From Prado023 sp963774745 (lineage in GTDB: Bacteria; Actinomycetota; Actinomycetes; S36-B12; CAIYMF01): a stretch of DNA of 64,000 nt. Under the pieces are notes generated by a model. That model was not told the DNA's origin. It saw only the letters and a list, made by a program, of their open reading frames with translations, and ran no database searches. The position numbers were made by a program, and so were the translations under genes. Positions 8,780 through 15,785 of this stretch are shown one piece after another. The stretch covers positions 124,001-188,000 of the forward strand of contig CAVZGE010000011.1 of the NCBI GenBank assembly GCA_963774745.1, written 5' to 3'. Numbering within the stretch: position 1 is the first letter of the stretch; each line of letters starts with the position of its first letter.

Positions 8780-8999
8780 GGCCGCCGGTCACTCGAGGGC
8801 CACCAACGAGGCAGTGCGCTGAGCGAACACCGCCCAGCCGACTCGAGCGTTGACACGCTACGCCGCTGCCGAATGCCGGAGGGGTTCCGTGTTCGGGACA
8901 GTCGTTGACGATCCCGCGTCCATTCTGGGCGCAGTGATGCCCTCCTGAAGGCGCCCAACTCGCGGCGGCAGGGGCACCTTGATGCGATGGCGGGGCTGG

Positions 9000-9263
9000 T
9001 CAGCGAGGTCGGTAGACATCTCGCCGGTGGCCAACTGCCACGACGAGGACCAGGAGTACATCGTCGTGGATCTCGTAGACGATGCGGTAGCCGCCGGTGC
9101 GGACCCGCCATTCTCCGTGTCCGCCCACGAGCTTCTTGGCGCCGCTGGGCCGTGGCTGTTCGGCGAGGAGCTCGATCGCTGCCTGGATCCGTCGCCTCGC
9201 CGCGGGGTCGAACTTTCGGAGCTGACGGACCGCGGACGGGGCTACTTCGACGCGGTGACTCAT
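9000..9263 (-). CDS. RelE-family toxin (second system)
   Basis: This is an 87-residue protein from the ATG at 9263. It has R-Q-L-R-K-F-D-P in the first helix, then G-E-W-R-V-R-T-G-G-Y-R-I-V-Y-E and H-R-R-D-V-Y at the end, the standard RelE layout with the G-x-Y-R strand and the C-terminal H-R-x-x-x-Y. It overlaps the antitoxin stop by four bases. Only the fold signature is shared with the toxin at 4.7 kb, so the two pairs are not recent copies. Confidence 0.92.
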   Translation of the reverse strand: MSHRVEVAPSAVRQLRKFDPAARRRIQAAIELLAEQPRPSGAKKLVGGHGEWRVRTGGYRIVYEIHDDVLLVLVVAVGHRRDVYRPR

Positions 9264-9523
9264 GCCAGGCCCAGGTCGGCCTTGACGTCCTCCCACGGGA
9301 TCGCGGCCTGCCCGCCGGCCATCTCCTCGCGAGAAGCCCGTGCCGCCTCGAGGTCAGCCAGGTCCTCCGCGGCAGCGATCAACGCGTCGAGGTCCTCGGC
9401 GCCGATGACCGCCGCAACCCGCTGGCCACGCCGGGTCAGGTAGACGGGGTCATGCTGAACCCGCGCGGCATCCACCACATCCGCCAGCCGGGCCCGAGCA
9501 TCGCTGACCGTCATCTCACTCAT
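9260..9523 (-). CDS. Phd/YefM-family antitoxin
   Basis: This is an 87-residue protein. M-T-V-S-D-A-R-A-R-L-A-D-V-V-D followed by V-Y-L-T-R-R-G-Q-R-V-A-A-V-I is the classic Phd/YefM N-terminal DNA-binding and dimerisation domain. The C-terminal half is acidic and helical and would bind the toxin. ATG at 9523 or 9514 are both possible. It is co-translated with the RelE gene through an ATGA overlap. Confidence 0.92.
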   Translation of the reverse strand: MSEMTVSDARARLADVVDAARVQHDPVYLTRRGQRVAAVIGAEDLDALIAAAEDLADLEAARASREEMAGGQAAIPWEDVKADLGLA

Positions 9524-9552
9524 GCCATCACGGTACCGCTGAAGCAGCGCAT

Positions 9553-9560
9553 TTGTACAA
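9553..9560. promoter_or_regulatory. Palindrome upstream of the Phd-type antitoxin
   Basis: TTGTACAA is a perfect 8-bp palindrome 30 bases before the antitoxin ATG. The position suits autoregulation of the pair. Phd/YefM operators are often short dyads of this type. Confidence 0.4.
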
Positions 9561-9662
9561 TACCGCAGGACCGTGCAACCCGAGATGAGCGCGACGAGGC
9601 GAGGGAAGCCGCAGCCGTGGCAGGGCCGGACGGAAGGCCCGTGGCATCAGAGCCGTTGCACG

Positions 9663-10192
9663 CCCTGCGACGATGTGGGATCGGCCCCACTCGACGGCAT
9701 CGCAGAACGCGTCGATCACCGCGCTGCCGTTGGCGTGGCAGTGCACGTTGATGCCAGCGGCGTGGAAGACCGGGACCGAGCGGAGCATCTCCTCGGGACT
9801 GACCATCCAGATGCCCGGCGAGCCGTCCCGGTAGCCGGGCGGGTTCAGCACCGCCGTCCACCCCTGGATCGACCCATCGGCAACCGCTTGATCCCACCGA
9901 GGCGCCACCGGTCGGTCTGCTGCGAGCGCAGGGCGTGGAACGCGTCGGCCACCTGCGCCGGATCCCACGCCTGCCCATGAGCCGCGGGCAGGGCATAGGT
10001 GACCACACGCGCGGGAAAGGCCGAATCGTTCACGATCCCGCCGATGAGGCGCCGCAGGTCCGGCTGGCCCAGGATGTCCACGCCGAGGTCGGTCACCGTC
10101 GTCACCCCGCCCACCAGGGCCGCGCGCCCGAAGTCCCACCACGTCGACTCCGCGCCGGCGGCGTTCAGGACCCGGGCAGGGTCGGTCACAAC
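9663..10192 (-). pseudogene. Remnant of a YtcJ-like amidohydrolase (amidohydrolase-3)
   Basis: Two adjacent minus-strand frames join into one middle piece of an amidohydrolase-3 protein. The first (to about 9887) carries G-V-T-T-V-T-D-L-G-V and ends G-G-I-K. The second starts A-D-G-S-I-Q-G-W and carries the metal/proton-relay segment H-C-H-A-N-G-S-A-V-I-D. The junction needs one lost base near 9887. The N-terminal metal-binding HxH region and the C-terminal Asp region are both absent, so the gene is dead whatever the cause of the frameshift. Confidence 0.7.
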
Positions 10193-10214
10193 GCCCTGGG
10201 CGGTCGTCGAGGCG

Positions 10215-10238
10215 GGGAACTACCCGCTGCGGGTGAGG
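10215..10238 (+). promoter_or_regulatory. Dyad operator, copy 1 (upstream of desulfinase-like gene)
   Basis: ACCCG-CTG-CGGGT is preceded by GGGAACT and followed by GAGG. The same element occurs at 15737 and 18546 with the arms unchanged. Here it ends 118 bases before the ATG of the desulfinase-like gene. It is probably the binding site of a dimeric regulator. Confidence 0.6.
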
Positions 10239-10356
10239 TGGGCACGGTCGCCCCGGGTGGATGCTCGGAGCACGGACGCCAATCGGAGCGCAATCCGCCG
10301 GTCCGTGTGCACCCGAGATCCACGAGGGTGGTTCGGGACGACAGAAGGGAACCGCT

Positions 10357-11523
10357 ATGACTGACGTGCCCACCAAGGGCAGCACCGTCGCCCTGGACTG
10401 GAGCGAGGTCTACTACACCAATTGCCCCCTGGTGTCGGCGAGCAACGTCGACCAGGAACTGGGCTGGACCCGCGAGGAGTTCAAGAAGCTCGGCGTCAAG
10501 TACGCCTTCCTGCGCTCCCGGCGGGAGAACGACTGGTACCCGCACTACATCCACAACATGGACAACCTGATCCGCTTCGGTGGCCTGTTCCCGCCGATCC
10601 ACGTCAACGCCGACATCCGGCGCACCCGGCTCCTCGGCGCGACACATGCCCCGCGTGAGGGTGGCTGCCTGATGGTCCGCGCCCGCGACGACCTGTACCG
10701 GATGGAGGAGCTCAAGGGCAAGAAGATCGGGCTGACTAAGAGCCTGAACACGATCAAGAACGACTGGTGGCGCATCCAGGAGGAGCAGGGCATCGAATTG
10801 ATGCTGCGGGTCAACGGGATGACCCGTGACGATGTCGAGATCGTCGAGTTCCCCTACCCGGATGACTGGTACGACAGGCCCGAGATGCTCGACCCGATGG
10901 ACAACGCCTCCGAGCTGTGGCTCAAGCGCGACCACAAGCACGACCTGGCGTTCCGCCCGTTGGAGACCGCGCTGGAGACCGGCATCGTCGATGCCATCTA
11001 CACCCAGAGCAAGGTCTTCCAGCACCTGCAGGAGGCGACCGGCAAGTTCAAGGCCATCGAGGACCTGACCCGCTACCCGGACTGGACCCTGCAGGTCGCC
11101 AACATCCCGGCGGTGATCACCTGCACCGCGGAGATGGCCGAGCAGCACCCCGAGCTGGTCGTCACCTTCATGAAGGGGATGATCAAGGTCGGGCGGTGGG
11201 GCAACGAGCACAAGCACGCCGCCGCGGCGATCCTGGACAAGCAGACGTTCTACCGCGACGTCGAGGACACCTACCGGGGCATCAAGGACATCGACCTGGT
11301 GCCCAACCTGTCGCCGCAGAACATGGCCTCGATCGAGATCGGCAAGGACTTCATGCTCAGTCACGGCTACATCACCAACGACTTCGACGTCCACGAGTGG
11401 GCCGCGCCGGAGTTCCTGGAGAAGGCCGCGGAGGAACTGGTCGAGGAGAAGTGGAAGAGGATCACCACCGAGAAGCTGCCGGAGGCCTCCGAGCTGCTGG
11501 CCTCCACCATGCGCCTCGGCTAG
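10357..11523 (+). CDS. DszB-like sulfinate desulfinase
   Basis: This is a 388-residue protein with a periplasmic-binding-protein-like (NMT1/SsuA) fold but no signal peptide, so it is cytoplasmic. It aligns by eye with DszB, the 2'-hydroxybiphenyl-2-sulfinate desulfinase. Y-T-N-C-P carries a Cys at 23 (Cys27 in DszB). His63, Arg73 and Gly76 fall at exactly the spacing of DszB His60, Arg70 and Gly73 (R-F-G-G-L-F-P-P). R-T-R-L-L-G is also shared. The expected reaction is hydrolytic loss of sulfite from an organic sulfinate. No dszA or dszC is nearby, so the substrate is open. AGAAGGG precedes the ATG. A rhodanese gene follows. The alternative is a cytosolic solute-binding-like protein. Confidence 0.68.
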   Translation: MTDVPTKGSTVALDWSEVYYTNCPLVSASNVDQELGWTREEFKKLGVKYAFLRSRRENDWYPHYIHNMDNLIRFGGLFPPIHVNADIRRTRLLGATHAPREGGCLMVRARDDLYRMEELKGKKIGLTKSLNTIKNDWWRIQEEQGIELMLRVNGMTRDDVEIVEFPYPDDWYDRPEMLDPMDNASELWLKRDHKHDLAFRPLETALETGIVDAIYTQSKVFQHLQEATGKFKAIEDLTRYPDWTLQVANIPAVITCTAEMAEQHPELVVTFMKGMIKVGRWGNEHKHAAAAILDKQTFYRDVEDTYRGIKDIDLVPNLSPQNMASIEIGKDFMLSHGYITNDFDVHEWAAPEFLEKAAEELVEEKWKRITTEKLPEASELLASTMRLG

Positions 11524-11539
11524 TCGCGAGAAGCCAGGA

Positions 11540-11578
11540 GTGGGGCCCGCCCTTCGCGGGGGGGCGGGCGGGCCCCAC
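11540..11578 (+). terminator. Strong hairpin between desulfinase-like and rhodanese genes
   Basis: Positions 11540-11552 and 11566-11578 form a perfect 13-bp G+C stem with a 13-base loop, 17 bases after the stop. There is no T-run, so it may be a partial terminator or an mRNA-stabilising element that sets different levels of the two products. Confidence 0.55.
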
Positions 11579-11631
11579 ACCTGGACGAACCCACCCACTG
11601 GGCGAAGCCATCCGGATCAAAGGAGAGCACT

Positions 11632-12180
11632 GTGGACGTGATGCACAACGGCCTTCCCGTCGCGACGGCGCGGCAGACCAGCCTCGGGCTCTACGTCACA
11701 GCCCGTGAGGCGTACGACCTGTGGCGCGCCGATCCCGAGGCGGTGCGAATCCTCGACGTGCGGGCCCCCGAGGAGTACGCCCTGATCGGACACGCCCCGA
11801 TGGCCTGGCTGATCCCGCTGGCCGTCCCCACCTACGACTGGGACCCCACCGGCCGGGCCCTGCGCTGGGCACCCAGTCCCGAGTTCGTGCCCACGGTCAC
11901 GCAGTGGGCCGAGCCGGGGACCCAGATCCTGGTCACCTGCCGGTCCGGGGGTCGCTCCGCGATGGCGATCAACGCCCTGGCGGCCGCGGGCCTGTCGAAC
12001 CTGTACAACGTCCTCGACGGCATGGAGGGCGACCTCGTCGACGACCCCGGCAGCGCCTTCCACGGGCTGAGGATGCGCAACGGCTGGCGCAACGCGGGAC
12101 TTCCCTGGACCTACCAGCTCGACCCGGACCTGATGAAGCTCCCCAGCGACCCCCGCGGAGCAGGTGCGGCCCCGTCATGA
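11632..12180 (+). CDS. Rhodanese-like sulfurtransferase
   Basis: This is a 182-residue single-domain rhodanese. It has I-L-D-V-R-A-P-E-E-Y-A at 40-50 and the active loop C103-R-S-G-G-R-S, a true catalytic cysteine loop. The C-terminal extension W-x-N-A-G-L-P-W is typical of rhodaneses tied to inorganic sulfur metabolism. The GTG start has AAGGAGAG ahead of it. Its place after a desulfinase-like gene suggests that it handles the released sulfite or persulfide sulfur. The start codon could also be the ATG at 11641. Confidence 0.85.
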   Translation: MDVMHNGLPVATARQTSLGLYVTAREAYDLWRADPEAVRILDVRAPEEYALIGHAPMAWLIPLAVPTYDWDPTGRALRWAPSPEFVPTVTQWAEPGTQILVTCRSGGRSAMAINALAAAGLSNLYNVLDGMEGDLVDDPGSAFHGLRMRNGWRNAGLPWTYQLDPDLMKLPSDPRGAGAAPS

Positions 12181-12287
12181 TCTGGGCGGTCCTGGCATTC
12201 GTCGGTGTGCCGCTCTGGCTGTGCGCCCTCGGGATCTCGGTGCTGGTGTTCCGCACGCGGGCCCTGAAGGGCCGGCGGTGCCCTTGA
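12177..12287 (+). CDS. Small single-pass membrane protein
   Basis: This is a 36-codon frame whose ATG overlaps the rhodanese stop (ATGA). It encodes one hydrophobic helix of about 25 residues (residues 2-27) followed by R-T-R-A-L-K-G-R-R, a positive-inside tail. Translational coupling and the clean helix argue that it is real. It may anchor or regulate the sulfur proteins upstream. No family is recognised. Confidence 0.5.
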   Translation: MIWAVLAFVGVPLWLCALGISVLVFRTRALKGRRCP

Positions 12288-12345
12288 CCTCGAGCCCTTG
12301 ACCCGAGGCCCAGCAGGGCATCGACGAAGGCGGCCGGGTTACGGG

Positions 12346-13335
12346 CTACGTCGACGGGAGGGGCGGTGTCGTTGCGGCTTCTGCGCCCGCGTCGGCCCGG
12401 TCGGCGCGGGCCAGCCACATGGCGATGAGGCCGGCGAGGACGGCGCCGGCGAGGGTGGCGAGGACGCGTTGCAGGCCGATCTCGGCGGTGTAGGCGGTGG
12501 CCCGTCCGCCGAGGAAGATCACGAACGGGGTGACGAACACGACGTAGAGGGCGTACCGGCCCAGCGTGGAGTAGGCCAGCAGGAGGAACAGCAGGCACAG
12601 CTGGACCACGAGCTGGAACTGCAGGGGCAGCGTGGCGACCAGGGCGGCGGCCAGCACGGCACCGAGCAGGGTGCCGAGGACGCGGTGTCGGGCCATGGGC
12701 AGGGTCTCGCCGACGAACGGTCGCAGCACCAGGGTGAGGGTCATCGGCAAGACGTAGCCCCAGGGCTCCTCCAGCACGCTCATCACGTACACGACCACAC
12801 CGACGCTCAGGGCCATCACCGCGGCGTGCCGCCAGGCCACGCGTTCCGGCACCCCGGTAAGTTGCCCGGCGCCGGGCCGTCGGGCCGTCAGGGCGACCGC
12901 CACCGCCCCGCCCACAATCAGCCCGCCGAGGGTCCCCAGCGGGTCGGCGTCGATCAGCAGCGTCGTGTAGACCGCGGCCACGGTGGGGATCGCCGCGAGC
13001 AGGTTGTTGTGCCAGATGTTCCCCGGTGCCGCGACCAGGCAGGCCAGCGCGGTGAAGCAGGCTGCCGGGACGGGATCGCCGAGCAGGGCGGTGGCGACCG
13101 CCCCGGTCAGGGCGGTCGTGGAGGCCGCGGCCAACCCGAGGCGCCAGGGCAGGCGGGTGGCCGGGGTCAGGTTCGCGACGAACCCGAGGAACACCGCCAG
13201 GGCGGTGGCGAACCCGAAGGCCGCGTAGGCAGCGAGGGTCGGGACGACCGTGGCAACGGTGAGAACGAGTGCGGCCCGCCGGGCTGGGCCCGGGATGGAC
13301 CAGTCCCAAAGCGATGCAGCGGCGGCAGCGGCCAT
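12346..13335 (-). CDS. FUSC-like membrane protein (putative aromatic acid exporter)
   Basis: This is a 329-residue protein with about ten hydrophobic helices in two sets separated by a short polar stretch (R-R-P-G-A-G-Q near the middle). The order and the L-R-P-F-V-G-E-T and R-V-L-G-T-L-L-G-A signatures match FUSC/ArAE-type inner-membrane proteins. R-H-R-V-L-G-T is the best-conserved mark. Members export aromatic acids or are of unknown role. GAAGGA precedes the ATG at 13335. It is the last gene of a minus-strand run with the peptidoglycan-binding lipoprotein. Confidence 0.72.
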   Translation of the reverse strand: MAAAAAASLWDWSIPGPARRAALVLTVATVVPTLAAYAAFGFATALAVFLGFVANLTPATRLPWRLGLAAASTTALTGAVATALLGDPVPAACFTALACLVAAPGNIWHNNLLAAIPTVAAVYTTLLIDADPLGTLGGLIVGGAVAVALTARRPGAGQLTGVPERVAWRHAAVMALSVGVVVYVMSVLEEPWGYVLPMTLTLVLRPFVGETLPMARHRVLGTLLGAVLAAALVATLPLQFQLVVQLCLLFLLLAYSTLGRYALYVVFVTPFVIFLGGRATAYTAEIGLQRVLATLAGAVLAGLIAMWLARADRADAGAEAATTPPLPST

Positions 13336-13388
13336 GTGCGGATCCTTCCACCCGGCGGGCGGTCCCAGTCGTCGGCCGGCCGGGGCGG

Positions 13389-14606
13389 TCAGGCCCCGTC
13401 GGAGGAGGAGCCCGCCGGTGACGGCTGCTCGGACGGCACCTCGGGTGACGGCGTCGCCGATTCCGGCGACGGACTGGGCGTCGGGGTCTGCTGAGCGGTG
13501 GCCAGGGCTTCCTGGAACGCCGCGACGGTGGCAGCATCCACCGTGCCGGTGGGTTCGACGCCGAGGTCCTCCTGGAGCGTCTCGAGGGCCTCGGTGAGCT
13601 CGTCGCTCCACTGCCCATCGACCGGGCCGTCCCAGTACCCGGCCAGCTTCAGGGTCTGCTGGAGCGCCGCGGTCGAGGCCATCGCCTCGCTGGCGGCGGC
13701 ACCTCCGGCGGCCTCGAGCTCGGAGCGCAGGGCCGCCTCGGTGGCCTTGTCCATCGTCCCGGTCCGGGGCAGCCCGTTGGCCTCCTGCAGGGCCTCCACC
13801 GCGGCCACCGTCTCCGGGCCATACACGCCGTCGACCTTGCCCTCGTAGTAGCCCGCGTCGGCCAGGTCCTGCTGCAGCGCCAAGGTGTAATCACGCACCG
13901 CGGCGGCGGCCTGATCCTGCTGGGCGTCGGTCAGGCAACCGGACTGGGCGAGCAACTGCAGCCAGGCCATCTCCAGGGCCACCGCGGCGGCGTTGAACTG
14001 CGCCGCGGCCTGCGCGAGCGGGGTCCGGTCGGTGATGCCCTCGGAGGCGGCGGCGAACTCGGCCTCCGCCTGCTGCACGCGGGCCACCGTGGCCGGGGGC
14101 GCGGCGGGGGCCTCGCTGGCCTGGTTGCTGGCCTCCGGCTCCGGGGCCGGCTCACCGGCGGCGGAGGCCTCGGCGGCGTCCAGGGCCGCCTGCGCTTCGG
14201 CCAGGTCCTGCTCCGCCACCGCGACCGCGTCCCGGGCGCTGGCCGCGGCCTCACCGGCCTGCAGCGCGTCCTCCCGCGGTTCGATGAGGTCTTGGCCGGC
14301 GTCCCGGACGTCACCGACGGTCGGCGCCGTGACGCTCAGGACGTCGCCGTAGCGGTCCAGGGCCGTGACGTAGTCCGCGCTCGCGGCGCAGAACGCCTCG
14401 GCGGCCGAGCTGGCCGCAGTCTCGGCCTCGGCGAGCGCCTGCTCCTTGGCCGACACGCTGGCCTGCGCGGCCGCCACCGCGGTCTCGGAGGTGTCCCCGC
14501 TGCACCCGGACAGGGCAACGAGCAGACCCGCGGCGACGGCGACTGCCGCCACCGGCTTCCAGCGGCCCCTCCTGCGGGGGCTGGGGGTGGTCTCGGGGAT
14601 GTCCAT
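13389..14606 (-). CDS. Lipoprotein with two peptidoglycan-binding domains
   Basis: This is a 405-residue protein. The lipobox L-S-G-C puts the lipidated Cys at 35, behind a basic R-R-R-G-R-W-K region. Residues 45-230 are Ala-rich and heptad-like and probably form a long coiled coil. Two PG_binding_1 repeats follow at about 245-300 and 315-375. Each has the L-Q-x-x-L-x-x-x-G-Y-Y/W-x-G-x-V-D-G-x-W/Y pattern. A Ser/Pro/Thr-rich tail closes the protein. It would span from the membrane to the cell wall. The ATG at 14606 follows AGGAAGGA at a good distance, and an upstream ATG overlaps that site. Confidence 0.85.
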   Translation of the reverse strand: MDIPETTPSPRRRGRWKPVAAVAVAAGLLVALSGCSGDTSETAVAAAQASVSAKEQALAEAETAASSAAEAFCAASADYVTALDRYGDVLSVTAPTVGDVRDAGQDLIEPREDALQAGEAAASARDAVAVAEQDLAEAQAALDAAEASAAGEPAPEPEASNQASEAPAAPPATVARVQQAEAEFAAASEGITDRTPLAQAAAQFNAAAVALEMAWLQLLAQSGCLTDAQQDQAAAAVRDYTLALQQDLADAGYYEGKVDGVYGPETVAAVEALQEANGLPRTGTMDKATEAALRSELEAAGGAAASEAMASTAALQQTLKLAGYWDGPVDGQWSDELTEALETLQEDLGVEPTGTVDAATVAAFQEALATAQQTPTPSPSPESATPSPEVPSEQPSPAGSSSDGA

Positions 14607-14652
14607 CGGGCGGTCCTTCCTCATCTGGTGGTGCGGGGGACGCCGGCGTGGA

Positions 14653-15048
14653 TCAGGCCAGGGCCTTGGCCTTCAGGGCGTCGAACTCGGCCTGGCTGAT
14701 CGCCCCGGAGTCCAGCAGGGACTTGGCGCTGGCGATCTGCTCAGCCGGGCTTGATGTCTTGGCGGCCACGGACTGGATGTACTTCTCCTGGCTGGCCTGG
14801 GCGTCGGCCATCTTGGCCAACTGGCGCTCGTTCATGCTCTTGCCGCGGGCGATCAGGTAGATGAACGCGCCCAGCCAGGGGATGAAGATCAGCAGCAGGG
14901 ACCAGCCGAACTTGCCCCATCCTGACAGGGTGTTGTCGGAGAACAGGTCCATGATGCAGCGGAACCAGATCATGATCGCCGAGATCATGATGAAGAACCA
15001 GAAGCTCCAGAGGAGCACGTCCCAGAGGCTGGTCGAGTTGAAGTCCAT
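14653..15048 (-). CDS. Two-helix membrane protein with SHOCT domain
   Basis: This is a 131-residue protein. It has two hydrophobic helices (about 8-37 and 44-70, the second ending I-A-R-G-K-S), as in PLDc_N/SHOCT proteins. A short helical linker follows, then a C-terminal SHOCT motif: L-L-D-S-G-A-I-S-Q-A-E-F-D-A-L-K-A-K. SHOCT is an oligomerisation module. Such proteins are common in actinobacterial stress loci. It sits between the LURP-one-like gene and the peptidoglycan-binding lipoprotein, all on the minus strand. Confidence 0.85.
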   Translation of the reverse strand: MDFNSTSLWDVLLWSFWFFIMISAIMIWFRCIMDLFSDNTLSGWGKFGWSLLLIFIPWLGAFIYLIARGKSMNERQLAKMADAQASQEKYIQSVAAKTSSPAEQIASAKSLLDSGAISQAEFDALKAKALA

Positions 15049-15112
15049 CGAAGTGCCTTTCGGATAGTGAGTGGGGTTGCGCCCGACGAGGTGCCGGACG
15101 CTGTTCGTACGG

Positions 15113-15662
15113 TCAGCCGGCGGCCATCTGATCGATGCACACCGCGACGGCCAGGATCAGGGCCTCGTCCTGTCCGGGGGCGACCTCGACTCCGTAGGAG
15201 TCGCGGACCCGGAACCACTTCTTCGACACCTCGGCAACCTTGCTTCCACCGTACTCGATCTCGAACTCGTGGTCGGTGATGTTGCCCTGGGCGGTCATCT
15301 GCCCGCCGCCGGCCAGGTCGATGGTGAACCGCTCACGCAGCGGCGAGATCTTCGCCTTCTTCACCGTGGCCACCGTCGCACCGCCGGCGTTCTCGACCTC
15401 CATCACCTCGCGCACCCGGACCGGGCGGTCCTGGATCTTCATCAGCTCGGCAGCCGTTGGCGTCCTCGATGACCAGGGTCTGGCGCACCCGCAGGGCCTT
15501 GCCGTTCACCTTGAACGCCCGGCGCCCCGACTCGTCCTCGATCCAGAAGTCATCGCCGATCGACAGCATCTTCTCGCGCATCTGATAGCGGGCTGCGTCC
15601 CCGCGCGCACCGAACGTCTGGCGCTCCTCACGCCGCTCCTCGCGACGCTCATGTCCTCGCAT
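15113..15662 (-). pseudogene. LURP-one-related protein, split by a 1-base frameshift
   Basis: Two overlapping minus-strand frames read as one LURP-one/Tubby-like protein of about 180 residues. The first starts at the ATG at 15662 with a charged R-E-E-R-R-E-E-R stretch and runs through F-W-I-E-D-E-S-G and V-I-E-D-A-N-G. The second continues with L-M-K-I-Q-D-R-P and ends near 15113. One extra base near 15448-15455 breaks the join. Both halves keep full family similarity, so an error in the sequence is possible. The family has a membrane-associated beta-barrel fold. Operator copy 2 lies 75 bases upstream. Confidence 0.72.
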
Positions 15663-15736
15663 CTGCTGTCTCCATCCGTCGGGGGACGGCCATCAGGTCC
15701 CTTCTGCACCACTGTGCACTGGTTTCCGAGTCGCCG

Positions 15737-15759
15737 CCTCACCCGTGGCGGGTAGTCCC
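15737..15759 (-). promoter_or_regulatory. Dyad operator, copy 2 (upstream of LURP-one gene)
   Basis: On the minus strand the element reads GGGACT, then ACCCG-CCA-CGGGT, then GAGG. Compared with the copy at 18546 only the two-base centre and one flanking base differ (20 of 23 identical). Arms kept while the centre drifts is the mark of a protein-binding dyad. Confidence 0.6.
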
Positions 15760-15785
15760 GCGGGGGTTTCGGGTCCCGGAGCGGC

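Noticed and set aside
10186..11598. 470-codon minus-strand frame
   Set aside because: It is antisense to the desulfinase-like gene. The sequence is a Leu/Val/Asp mixture caused by the codon bias of the true gene.
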